The translations under genes were made by a program, and so were the position numbers. Below are positions 1 through 4,944 of a stretch of DNA of 6,624 bases, one piece after another (positions within the stretch are counted from its first letter, which is position 1; each line of letters opens with the position of its first letter). The notes under the pieces are model-generated. The model was not told the DNA's origin. It did no database searches and saw nothing but the letters and a program-made list of their open reading frames with translations. Source of the DNA: Methanoregulaceae archaeon (GTDB lineage: Archaea; Halobacteriota; Methanomicrobia; Methanomicrobiales; Methanospirillaceae); assembly GCA_028679405.1 (NCBI GenBank), contig JAJRBP010000200.1, positions 1 to 6,624 on the forward strand, read 5' to 3'.

Positions 1-70
1 TTATAACCAGTACGGCAGTAAATGCGAGTGCCTTGCCGATAAGTCCCCACTTTTTCATAAACTCATTCAT
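1..70 (-). CDS. N-terminus of an unidentified exported or membrane-anchored protein (partial)
   Basis: Read on the minus strand, an ATG at 70-68 opens a frame that stays open to the window edge and begins MNEFMKKWGLIGKALAFTAV. The lysine pair followed by a hydrophobic stretch resembles a signal peptide or first membrane anchor. A strong Shine-Dalgarno-like AGGTGGGAG lies 8 bases before the ATG, which supports this start over the internal ATG at codon 5. Only 23 codons are visible, so no family can be named. The gene is divergent from the CAP-domain gene at 392. Confidence rests on the ribosome-binding site and the hydrophobic N-terminus, not on homology. Confidence 0.55.
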   Translation of the reverse strand, partial: MNEFMKKWGLIGKALAFTAVLVI

Positions 71-78
71 ACGTATAT

Positions 79-87
79 CTCCCACCT
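79..87 (-). promoter_or_regulatory. Shine-Dalgarno site for the left-edge gene
   Basis: The minus strand reads AGGTGGGAG here, closely matching the archaeal 16S anti-Shine-Dalgarno, with 8 bases to the ATG at 70-68. It fixes the start of the truncated gene. Confidence 0.55.
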
Positions 88-309
88 GTTTTGATATTTT
101 CTTTATTGCTCACCGATTACCAGTAGACTAGTGGCCCACATACCCCCTGAAGGCCAGGGAGATAGTCCTTTCATACGTTCTTTTCAGGGAATCTCTTACT
201 TCCCGGACTCGTCACCTTGTACTGGTCTTTCATTTCATTCAGGTTATTCAGGACCTCTGCCGGTGAGAGCGGTTAAAAAAATATCGCGATTGGAATGGGA
301 ACGTAAAGG

Positions 310-358
310 CCGGGGGCGTGCCGTTCGACAATAAATACTATTATAATCTGACCCCCGG
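310..358. repeat. 7-bp inverted repeat flanking the CAP-gene TATA box
   Basis: CCGGGGG at 310-316 is perfectly complementary to CCCCCGG at 352-358. The 35-base spacer contains the TATA-like element. This could be a two-half-site operator or simply chance in GC-rich DNA; a spacer this long makes a stable RNA hairpin unlikely. Confidence 0.3.
338..347 (+). promoter_or_regulatory. Probable archaeal TATA box of the CAP-domain gene
   Basis: CTATTATAAT stands out as AT-rich in otherwise GC-rich sequence. Archaeal TATA boxes sit about 25 bases before transcription start, so the RNA would begin near 368 and leave a leader of roughly 24 bases. That leader carries GAGGGTG (376-382), a reasonable Shine-Dalgarno 9 bases before the GTG start. 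Confidence 0.5.
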
Positions 359-391
359 AATGAAGACATATAACCGAGGGTGTGAGGGGTT

Positions 392-1501
392 GTGCGAAAA
401 CTTTTGGTGATTTTTCTCTCAGCATTACTGCTGGTTCTCATGTTTGCGGGAGTAACAGCCGTGGAAGGCCTCGCAGATGAGGCAAATGGATCCCCGGCTG
501 CCGGCATCACTGTCGATGTGGTCTCAGGCCCGCCTGGTGCCGCCGCCATGGAACCCGGGATATCCCCTGATGCCCTGACTGCGACGTTCAGGGGGATCGT
601 TATCAGGAGGAACGGCGTGAAGATATTCCCGACATGGGTACAGAAAACAACATCGCTCGAGCTTCTTCCAAAGGATATGGTGAGGGAGAAGATGCTGGTC
701 AGGGTAACGGGGAGAGACGGCATCTTATCCTATGCGGTTACAGGACGGCAGACACAGACGTGGCCGCTGACGAAAGGCCTCTGGTATGAGGTGAATTCAT
801 GGCAGAAGTTCGTGAATTCAGGAAACTACAATGTGGTAGTAACCGTCAAAATTCCCGGGACCACTGTCAAAAATTCGAGGACAATCAGGGAGAAGGTAGC
901 CTACCTTACCAGGGTTCCCCTGGATACGGCCTCGATAGAGCGCTGGATTTATATTTATTCCAACCAGGAGCGGTTAAACCGCGGGCTGTCGGAGTACTGG
1001 GAGGACGGGGTGGACTGTGTCTGCCACTGCGGGTTCACCCCGCCACGGGTGGACTCTGACGGCGTCCAGGCAGGGGCATCGAGGCCTCACAGCGAGGACA
1101 TGGCCCAGAATAACTTTTTCGACCACATCGGCAGCAGCGGGAGCAGCGTGTACGACCGGATCGCAGCGGTACTTAACAGGTGTGACCTCGGAGGAAGTCC
1201 GCCGACAGCCTGGGGGGAGAATATCGCCTGGTGGCCGCAAAATGACGGAGACACCGCAGAGAGCATCGCGAAAGATATTGTGAACGCGTGGGTAAACAAT
1301 GATGCGGCTTCCAACTGGGGCCACAGGTTCAATATCCTCGACGGAATTAACTCTGACATTTACCCCGGCTGGCATAACCCCCCGCGTGGGTACCAGCGGA
1401 TGGCGGTCGGTGTCGTGTCATCTTTCTCATACCAGGGGAATAACGACCTCGTCTACATCGCGACCCAGGACTTCTACAAGGGAGGCTGCGGCTGCCGGTA
1501 G
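392..1501 (+). CDS. Secreted CAP/SCP-domain (PR-1 superfamily) protein
   Basis: A 369-residue protein starting at GTG; an in-frame TGA at 383-385 rules out a longer form. Residues 1-28 form a signal peptide or anchor (MRKLL, hydrophobic core, then a polar stretch). Residues about 40-170 are a beta-rich region not recognised. The CAP domain covers about 185-365: NQERLNRGL helix, HSEDM at 233-237, FFDH ending at H245, GENIAW with E276, W300, GHRFNIL with H311, and a final VYIATQDF strand. These match the YkwD-like prokaryotic CAP pattern, including the His and Glu residues lining the central cavity. CAP proteins act outside the cell; proposed roles include lipid or polysaccharide binding, and no enzymatic role is established for this branch. 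Unusual are CxCxC at 209-213 between the first helix and HSEDM, C264, and a GGCGCR C-terminus, which suggest disulfides or a bound metal. The gene appears monocistronic. Confidence 0.9.
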   Translation: MRKLLVIFLSALLLVLMFAGVTAVEGLADEANGSPAAGITVDVVSGPPGAAAMEPGISPDALTATFRGIVIRRNGVKIFPTWVQKTTSLELLPKDMVREKMLVRVTGRDGILSYAVTGRQTQTWPLTKGLWYEVNSWQKFVNSGNYNVVVTVKIPGTTVKNSRTIREKVAYLTRVPLDTASIERWIYIYSNQERLNRGLSEYWEDGVDCVCHCGFTPPRVDSDGVQAGASRPHSEDMAQNNFFDHIGSSGSSVYDRIAAVLNRCDLGGSPPTAWGENIAWWPQNDGDTAESIAKDIVNAWVNNDAASNWGHRFNILDGINSDIYPGWHNPPRGYQRMAVGVVSSFSYQGNNDLVYIATQDFYKGGCGCR

Positions 1502-1518
1502 GGAACAGCCTGGCCTGC

Positions 1519-1526
1519 TTTTTTTT
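1519..1526 (+). terminator. Poly-T termination tract after the CAP gene
   Basis: Eight consecutive T bases begin 18 bases after the CAP stop codon, preceded by GGCCTGC. U-rich tracts alone can terminate archaeal RNA polymerase. Confidence 0.55.
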
Positions 1527-1576
1527 GTGAGCAGAAAGGATTATCCCGCTTTTCCGTCTGAAAATCATTTTCACTG

Positions 1577-1604
1577 CCGGTGTCTCTGAAAGAACGGACA
1601 CCGG
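1577..1604. repeat. Perfect 8-bp inverted repeat (hairpin)
   Basis: CCGGTGTC (1577-1584) pairs exactly with GACACCGG (1597-1604). A T-G wobble (1585/1596) extends it to 9 pairs around a 10-base loop. It lies between the CAP terminator and the next gene and has no T-run directly after it. It may be a back-up terminator, an RNA-stability element or a protein-binding palindrome. Confidence 0.5.
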
Positions 1605-1620
1605 GGCAACTGCCGTACTT

Positions 1621-1668
1621 CCGGATATGATCCTCCCGCTGTCCCCTTCGAATTTATCCGGTCTTTTT
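1621..1668 (+). terminator. Hairpin followed by T5, possible second terminator
   Basis: CCGGATA (1621-1627) is complementary to TATCCGG (1655-1661) across a 27-base loop, followed by TCTTTTTA. The loop is long, so the structure is only moderately convincing. It would insulate the zinc-ribbon gene at 1778 from upstream transcription. Confidence 0.3.
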
Positions 1669-1741
1669 ACAAAAAATACAAAAATATCGCGGTTTTCCCT
1701 GTAAGATCAATACAGTGCTTTATCATCCCGGAGCCCATAGT

Positions 1742-1749
1742 GTATATAC
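1742..1749 (+). promoter_or_regulatory. TATA box of the CxxC-x17-CxxC zinc-ribbon gene
   Basis: GTATATAC contains TATATA at 1743-1748. A start 25-27 bases downstream would fall near 1771-1773, only about 6 bases before the ATG at 1778. The mRNA is therefore predicted to be leaderless or nearly so, consistent with the absence of a good Shine-Dalgarno there. Confidence 0.6.
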
Positions 1750-1777
1750 AGTTTTTTCGAACTGTTTGAGAAAAACC

Positions 1778-1945
1778 ATGTATAAATCAAATTTTGGCGG
1801 CCCGAGAAACTTCGGACCCCGTGAAATGACGAAGGTAGTCTGTTCAGACTGTGGAAAGGAATGTGAAGTACCGTTTAAGCCTACCGAAGGCCGACCTGTC
1901 TATTGCCAGGAATGCCTTCCAAACCACAGGCGACCCCGGCTCTAA
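1778..1945 (+). CDS. Small CxxC-x17-CxxC zinc-ribbon protein
   Basis: A 55-residue basic protein. After an N-terminus rich in Gly, Asn and Arg come two CxxC knuckles, C22/C25 and C43/C46, separated by exactly 17 residues (CSDC then CQEC), with the conserved core KECEVPFKPTEGRPVYC between them. This matches the CxxC-x17-CxxC domain family, common in methanogens and some bacteria. The fold should bind one zinc ion. Nucleic-acid or ribosome-associated function is often assumed for such proteins but not shown. C29 is an extra cysteine. An ATG further upstream in frame (1715) lies before the TATA box and is therefore unlikely; an internal ATG at 1826 would remove family-typical sequence. The gene stands alone between its own TATA box and a T10 tract. 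Confidence 0.85.
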   Translation: MYKSNFGGPRNFGPREMTKVVCSDCGKECEVPFKPTEGRPVYCQECLPNHRRPRL

Positions 1946-1946
1946 A

Positions 1947-1956
1947 TTTTTTTTTT
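1947..1956 (+). terminator. T10 terminator after the zinc-ribbon gene
   Basis: Ten consecutive T bases start one base after the TAA stop, a strong archaeal termination signal. A small hairpin (GGTAG/CTACC, 1960-1964 with 1970-1974) follows it. Confidence 0.7.
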
Positions 1957-2085
1957 ACAGGTAGAGATACTACCGTTCTACCGGTTCACACGCGAAATAA
2001 TTCACGTGCAATTCCGGTGAAGATACTTTGCAGTGCGTGGAGAGCGTGCCCTTTAAAGTGGCCGTTTCGGCGAAAACAGCCTAAA

Positions 2086-2095
2086 CTTATATATG
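2086..2095 (+). promoter_or_regulatory. TATA box for the second zinc-ribbon gene
   Basis: CTTATATATG is an excellent match to the archaeal TATA consensus. Transcription would start near 2116-2118. A second weaker element, GTATATC near 2115-2121, lies just downstream. With a coding start at 2286 the leader would be about 170 bases; with the upstream ATG at 2130 it would be about 13 bases. Confidence 0.6.
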
Positions 2096-2285
2096 TCCGG
2101 ACGGTCTTATTGCGTGTATATCGCGGAAAATGACCGTGGCGAAAAAGAATCGCCGTGTGATGGAAAGATCAACTACCCTTACCGATACAGTGCCCGGGCA
2201 TATCCGCGAACATTGCGGTAAAAAAAATCTTTCGGATGGTGGAGCAGTCTTCCAGTATCCGAAACAAACGAGAGAGATTGATACG

Positions 2286-2477
2286 ATGATGAAAAGTTCA
2301 GTAAAACCGACGGTTGTCGGGACAAGGTCCGGATATGTCATCCGTTTCACCTGTCCCAGTTGTTTCAAGCAGAATTCAATTGTGTACAACATGCCGAAAG
2401 CCTGCTATAAAGTGTCCAGGGATGCGACGTGTGCACAATGCAAGAAACACATTACGGTCCTGACTTCCGGGCAATGA
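2286..2477 (+). CDS. Small zinc-ribbon protein, start uncertain
   Basis: From the ATG at 2286 the product is 63 residues and basic, with CPSC (C23/C26) and CAQC (C49/C52) separated by 22 residues, forming a typical four-cysteine zinc ribbon; C40 is an extra cysteine. The beta-rich linker (SIVYNMP) and basic tail suggest a nucleic-acid or protein-interaction module, but no exact family is recognised. The frame stays open up to an ATG at 2130, giving a 115-residue version. The added 52 residues are polar, show no motif and have lower third-position GC (about 46% versus 57%), so the short form is preferred. Neither start has a strong Shine-Dalgarno; GAGAGATTGAT before 2286 is weak. The TATA box at 2086-2095 would leave only about 13 bases before 2130, which is the main argument for the long form. 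Confidence 0.65.
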   Translation: MMKSSVKPTVVGTRSGYVIRFTCPSCFKQNSIVYNMPKACYKVSRDATCAQCKKHITVLTSGQ

Positions 2478-2521
2478 GGATCCGGAAAAGTTCCTGATTT
2501 AAATTTTCCTTTAATTTTCCT
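2465..2521 (+). terminator. Hairpin plus T-rich repeat after the second zinc-ribbon gene
   Basis: TTCCGG (2465-2470) pairs with CCGGAA (2482-2487) over an 11-base loop that includes the stop codon. It is followed by a T-rich stretch in which AATTTTCCT occurs twice, at 2502-2510 and 2513-2521, spaced by 11 bases. This fits a U-rich archaeal termination region. Confidence 0.45.
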
Positions 2522-2608
2522 GCAATATTGTACTTTTCAACCTGTTGAATTGGACCGGCCGGAACAGAATCATTCAGGATCAGGAAATAACAGGATGAAG
2601 TAAGGGAC

Positions 2609-2616
2609 CATATATC
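2609..2616 (+). promoter_or_regulatory. Candidate distal TATA box for the small membrane protein gene
   Basis: CATATATC resembles a TATA box. Use of it would start RNA near 2637 and include the complete inverted repeat at 2691-2721 in the leader. Confidence 0.35.
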
Positions 2617-2672
2617 AACGGATCAACCGGAGATGTTCGGTACCACTCCATCCACAACCCAAACCTGCCCGG

Positions 2673-2682
2673 AAAATATTTA
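2673..2682 (+). promoter_or_regulatory. Candidate proximal TATA box for the small membrane protein gene
   Basis: AAAATATTTA is AT-rich and about 45 bases before the ATG. RNA would start near 2703, inside the inverted repeat. In that case the repeat could act only at DNA level, for example as an operator over the start site. Confidence 0.4.
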
Positions 2683-2690
2683 GAGGCCGG

Positions 2691-2721
2691 CAACGACATA
2701 AAGTCCACAAAGGAGTCGTTG
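2691..2721 (+). promoter_or_regulatory. Inverted repeat enclosing the Shine-Dalgarno of the small membrane protein gene
   Basis: CAACGAC (2691-2697) is perfectly complementary to GTCGTTG (2715-2721), which ends one base before the ATG at 2723. Inside the loop, TCC (2704-2706) can pair with GGA (2712-2714) stacked directly on the outer stem, with ATAAAG left as a bulge. Together these ten pairs would bury the AGGAG Shine-Dalgarno (2711-2715). As RNA this would restrain translation; as DNA it could be an operator at the transcription start. Confidence 0.5.
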
Positions 2722-2722
2722 T

Positions 2723-3007
2723 ATGTGGTTTGAACTGTTGATCCTGATTATCGGTATCGCGTTTGGCTTTTTTAGTCCGGGAAAGCAGAGTCTCTGGGGA
2801 CTGTTGAAGAAAGGACTGATAGTCGGCATCGTCCTTGCAGTGATCCTCGGGCTCATCGCAACATTCCTCGTCCCGGGCGGGTTTGGGCTTGCGGTCGGTT
2901 TCCTCGGCGGAATCGGCATATTTATCGGGATCGTCATCCTCGTAATCATCTTTATCGTGGGTGTCTTTATCGGGGACTTCCTCGAAGGCGTCTTCAAAAA
3001 GAAGTGA
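2723..3007 (+). CDS. Small glycine-rich integral membrane protein
   Basis: A 94-residue, almost entirely hydrophobic protein of unknown function. Likely membrane segments are residues 2-18, 31-50 and 55-85; the last is long enough for one tilted helix or two short ones. A short basic loop (K21, K29, K30) lies between the first two, and the protein ends in FKKK, so the C-terminus is probably cytoplasmic. Repeated Gly spacing in the last segment (GFLGGIGIFIGI) suggests tight helix packing and possible oligomerisation. An AGGAG Shine-Dalgarno 7 bases before the ATG fixes the start. No catalytic or ligand-binding residues are visible and no family is recognised. The gene stands alone and converges with the YkgJ-type gene. 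Confidence 0.75.
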   Translation: MWFELLILIIGIAFGFFSPGKQSLWGLLKKGLIVGIVLAVILGLIATFLVPGGFGLAVGFLGGIGIFIGIVILVIIFIVGVFIGDFLEGVFKKK

Positions 3008-3150
3008 GCCCACCCGAACACTTTCTCATTCTTTTCCGGATTCATGAAAATCAGGTCATCAGAGAATAGATCTTCACCCCTCTCATATCCCGTCCCCAAT
3101 TGATGAAAGAGAGAGATACCTCTCGTGGATACCAGATCCTTAAGGCAGTT
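3008..3150. other. Convergent intergenic region with termination-like sequence
   Basis: This gap separates two convergent genes. On the plus side TTTCTCATTCTTTTCC near 3023-3038 is pyrimidine-rich, and on the minus side a TCTCTCTCTTTC stretch lies near 3105-3116. A 5-bp hairpin (GAGAG/CTCTC, 3111-3115 with 3120-3124) is present. Together they may serve as a two-way terminator. No gene is supported. Confidence 0.35.
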
Positions 3151-3510
3151 TCACTTTTCGTCGGTGGATCCGGAATCCCCGGTTTTCCCCGTGGCCATCG
3201 TGCAACTGGCCGGGACGTAGTAACGCTTCCCGCCGCTTAAAGTCCTCCCACAGAAATCGCGGCAGGTCTCCGGCCTTTTCTCGTAGATGTCACACGCCCA
3301 CCTCTTCCCACCGCTCCCGTCCGGGTCTTCTTCCTGTAAATGTCTGCAGGGGATATCTGCGAGGAAAAAGCCGTCTTCTTCGACAAAGCCTCTCTCGCGG
3401 AGATACTGGATCTGGTGGGGTTTACATTGCCTGACTGTGATGATGGCGAACCAGCGGCAACATTCACCACAGCGACTGCAGGTACCGGGGGTCATCCTGG
3501 AAGGTTTCAT
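3151..3510 (-). CDS. YkgJ-family cysteine-cluster (CxxCxxCC) protein
   Basis: A 119-residue protein with ten cysteines. The N-terminal CSRCGECCRWF (C11, C14, C17, C18) is the hallmark of the YkgJ/UPF0153 zinc- or iron-chelating domain. Also typical are IPCRHL (C55), WACDIYEKRPETCRDF (C73, C83) and C87. Members are thought to bind Zn or an Fe-S cluster; their role is not established. C29 and C103 are extra cysteines, and the last 15 residues are a polar tail. The start at 3510 has no clear Shine-Dalgarno; an ATG at codon 6 is preceded by CCAGG and is a possible alternative. The gene lies 92 bases downstream of the sulfite-reductase-like gene on the same strand with no obvious terminator between, so co-transcription is likely but not certain. 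Confidence 0.85.
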   Translation of the reverse strand: MKPSRMTPGTCSRCGECCRWFAIITVRQCKPHQIQYLRERGFVEEDGFFLADIPCRHLQEEDPDGSGGKRWACDIYEKRPETCRDFCGRTLSGGKRYYVPASCTMATGKTGDSGSTDEK

Positions 3511-3602
3511 CTTAGTACCAGGTTGTATCGGAACAGGGGTAAACTTTCGGGAACAGCCAAGGAATCCGTGAGCCGGCCGATGGAGAGTCCGTGCTTCAGC
3601 TT

Positions 3603-4304
3603 TTAATCGTGGCTTTCAACTGTGTCCTGTACCGGAATGTACGGCAGGAATGCGAGGAGTTCGGATCTAAGGACATCAGTCCCGGTCCTCTCCATGAACC
3701 TTGCCGTCCTCTCCCGCGGTTTTGCATTCTTCCGGTAATACTCTGCGAGACGCAGGGCGCAGTCCATCGCATCCGCAGCTGACAGGTTCCGGGCGATTAC
3801 ATCGCCAAAACGTGGCCGGGCACCACCGTTGCCCCCGAAGAGGACGGTCCACCCCCTCGTCGTTGCCATGATCCCGATATCACGTGTATGACTCTCACCG
3901 CAGCAGCGGGGGCAACCCGAAACCCCAATCTTGATCTTTGCAGGGAAGGTCATGTCTTTGAACTGATCGTCCACCGCCCGGGCAAGTCCGATCGAGTCCT
4001 GATTGCCGTATTTGCACATATCCGTTCCAAGGCAGGCCTGGACGAACTTCACGCAGGGTGCAGTCTCCGGTTTTGCGAGCGGTCCCAGATCGCGGATCGC
4101 CCCGGGCACTGCGTCCGGCCCGATCCCGACGAGCGCGATACGCTGACCCGAGGTGATCTTGACGAGGGAAACCTTGTATGCCTCCGCAATCGCAGCAATC
4201 TTCTTCAGATCGCCGGGGGTCACGATTCCCGCCGGTATCCTGGTCACGATCGCATAGGTCTTCCCGTCCCGCTGGAGGATCGCACCTCCAGGATGATCTG
4301 CCAT
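3603..4304 (-). CDS. Small siroheme/[4Fe-4S] sulfite- or nitrite-reductase-like protein
   Basis: A 233-residue single-subunit member of the nitrite/sulfite reductase family. Residues about 10-73 match the ferredoxin-like half-domain, ending in the TSGQRIALVGI segment that contacts siroheme in homologues. Residues about 80-215 match the siroheme/[4Fe-4S] domain: C91-x5-C97 (CLGTDMC) and C131-x3-C135 (CPRCC) are the four cluster ligands, the last bridging to siroheme, followed by GGNGGARPRFGD. Full assimilatory enzymes carry two such halves; this one has one copy, like the small Dsr-like proteins of methanogens. Sulfite is the likeliest substrate by family; nitrite or another oxyanion is possible, and the electron donor is not encoded here. 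The start has GAGGGG upstream. It follows the cupin gene by 25 bases, indicating an operon. C84 and C134 are additional cysteines near the cluster motifs. Confidence 0.87.
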   Translation of the reverse strand: MADHPGGAILQRDGKTYAIVTRIPAGIVTPGDLKKIAAIAEAYKVSLVKITSGQRIALVGIGPDAVPGAIRDLGPLAKPETAPCVKFVQACLGTDMCKYGNQDSIGLARAVDDQFKDMTFPAKIKIGVSGCPRCCGESHTRDIGIMATTRGWTVLFGGNGGARPRFGDVIARNLSAADAMDCALRLAEYYRKNAKPRERTARFMERTGTDVLRSELLAFLPYIPVQDTVESHD

Positions 4305-4329
4305 GGTATAGTCATCCCCTCATTTCGTG

Positions 4330-4668
4330 TCAGAGTAGCTTTGTCTCCTCGGTCGGCTTCGGCACTTTCACGACGAGGACCCTGAATAATCCCCCGCTCT
4401 CGTTGATCCACCGGTGCGGGACCCGTGCAGGGCTCTCGATCAGCACATCTTTCCCCACCGTCGCCCTCTCGTCCCCGATCTCGATCACTCCGGTCCCTTC
4501 CAGGACAAAAAAGAAGACATCGACGGGGGTGAGATGTTTTTTCAGCGATTCGCCTGGTTTCAGGGTGATGACCACCGCGATCGCGTGGGGGGATTCGTAG
4601 ATCTTCCGTGCATCGACATGGTGGGGGTTCGGCCCGATCGGGACTTTCGATACCTCTGTGATCTTCAT
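4330..4668 (-). CDS. Single-domain cupin protein with a degenerate metal site
   Basis: A 112-residue small beta-barrel cupin. The first motif reads G39-x5-H45-x-T47 and then VDVFFFVLEG, where the usual second His is Thr and the usual Glu is Val51 (Asp50 adjacent). The second motif keeps P84-H85-x3-N89. Two of four typical metal ligands thus remain, so the protein may bind metal weakly, use Asp50, or act as a ligand-binding or structural protein. Substrate is unknown. It is first in a minus-strand set with the sulfite-reductase-like gene 25 bases downstream. No Shine-Dalgarno precedes the ATG at 4668 and an in-frame stop lies shortly upstream, so leaderless initiation is plausible. No convincing TATA box was seen in the short gap to the divergent frame at 4696. 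Confidence 0.8.
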   Translation of the reverse strand: MKITEVSKVPIGPNPHHVDARKIYESPHAIAVVITLKPGESLKKHLTPVDVFFFVLEGTGVIEIGDERATVGKDVLIESPARVPHRWINESGGLFRVLVVKVPKPTEETKLL

Positions 4669-4695
4669 GGTTCTGCTGTATCGCGTATCTCATTC

Positions 4696-4851
4696 ATGAA
4701 GGTATTCCTCATGCCCGATGGGATGCACGAGACGATCGTTTTTTTCTATCCGGTGGAAAAACGGAGATCGCGGGTCCCCGGTATGGACGCAATCCGGACG
4801 GTCCTGCCCGGGTGCCGCACGGCCTCCAGGATCATGGTAAAGGAGGATTAG
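4696..4851 (+). CDS. Hypothetical 51-residue protein (uncertain)
   Basis: The frame begins MKVFLMPDGMHETIVFFYPV and ends in a basic, arginine-containing segment and MVKED. GC by codon position is about 59%, 41% and 76%, the pattern expected for real coding sequence in this GC range. No Shine-Dalgarno is visible and no family is recognised. It is divergent from the cupin gene with only 27 bases between starts, so its promoter would overlap cupin upstream sequence. It could be a real small protein or the remnant of a longer gene. Its last codons contain the Shine-Dalgarno of the following short frame. Confidence 0.35.
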   Translation: MKVFLMPDGMHETIVFFYPVEKRRSRVPGMDAIRTVLPGCRTASRIMVKED

Positions 4852-4854
4852 TAC

Positions 4855-4920
4855 ATGATCAGCCACCGGGTTTTCCGGATGAACCCAGCTTTTTGGAGCG
4901 GGAGAAATCAGGAATCCTGA
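4855..4920 (+). CDS. Possible 21-codon leader peptide upstream of the antiporter gene
   Basis: A near-perfect AAAGGAGG (4839-4846) stands 8 bases before the ATG at 4855, the best ribosome-binding site in the window, yet the frame closes after MISHRVFRMNPAFWSGRNQES. It lies in the same frame as the preceding 51-codon ORF, after that frame's TAG. It may be a leader peptide, the damaged start of a lost gene, or chance. Its stop codon lies inside the inverted repeat at 4907-4921. Confidence 0.25.
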   Translation: MISHRVFRMNPAFWSGRNQES

Positions 4921-4928
4921 TATTCAGG
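4907..4928. repeat. Two overlapping, mutually exclusive inverted repeats
   Basis: ATCAGG (4907-4912) pairs with CCTGAT (4916-4921) over a 3-base loop. The same CCTGA (4916-4920) can instead pair with TCAGG (4924-4928) over TAT. The two foldings compete for the central segment. The element ends 56 bases before the antiporter ATG and could be an attenuator-like switch or an operator. Confidence 0.35.
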
Positions 4929-4936
4929 CACGTGGA

Positions 4937-4944
4937 TTTTAATG
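4937..4944 (+). promoter_or_regulatory. Weak candidate TATA element of the antiporter gene
   Basis: TTTTAATG is AT-rich and about 45 bases before the ATG at 4985; RNA would start near 4966. A small hairpin (TCCGG/CCGGA, 4958-4962 with 4967-4971) overlaps the predicted start. If transcription instead begins upstream of 4855, the two short frames would be part of the leader. Confidence 0.3.

Larger units (their letters stand above)
88..391. other. Divergent intergenic region with no supported gene
   Basis: About 300 bases separate the left-edge minus-strand gene from the CAP gene. Short open frames exist on both strands, but none has a Shine-Dalgarno, a family motif or plausible composition. 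The recognisable content is the CAP promoter near 338-347 and the inverted repeat around it. A clear TATA box for the minus-strand gene was not found; an AT-rich patch near 97-108 is the only candidate. Confidence 0.5.

Noticed and set aside
131..334. A 67-codon plus-strand frame in the CAP upstream region
   Set aside because: No Shine-Dalgarno, no motif, and it overlaps the inverted repeat just before the CAP TATA box; composition is not coding-like.
244..723. A 159-codon minus-strand frame over the start of the CAP gene
   Set aside because: It is antisense to the signal peptide and N-terminal region of a well-supported gene and shows no family features.
2615..3099. Two overlapping minus-strand frames opposite the small membrane protein
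   Set aside because: Both are charged antisense images of a hydrophobic gene, and the plus-strand gene has a Shine-Dalgarno and coherent membrane segments.
3888..4385. A 165-codon plus-strand frame opposite the reductase-like gene
   Set aside because: It is antisense to conserved siroheme and cluster motifs and crosses the boundary between two real minus-strand genes.
4244..4693. A 149-codon minus-strand frame overlapping the cupin gene
   Set aside because: It is a shifted frame of the cupin, rich in Arg and Pro, without motifs; the cupin frame has recognisable structure.
4696..4920. Possible pyrrolysine-type TAG readthrough joining the 51- and 21-codon frames
   Set aside because: The two frames are in register and the separating stop is TAG. 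However, a strong Shine-Dalgarno and ATG restart directly there, the joined product matches nothing known, and pyrrolysine use is not expected in Methanomicrobiales.
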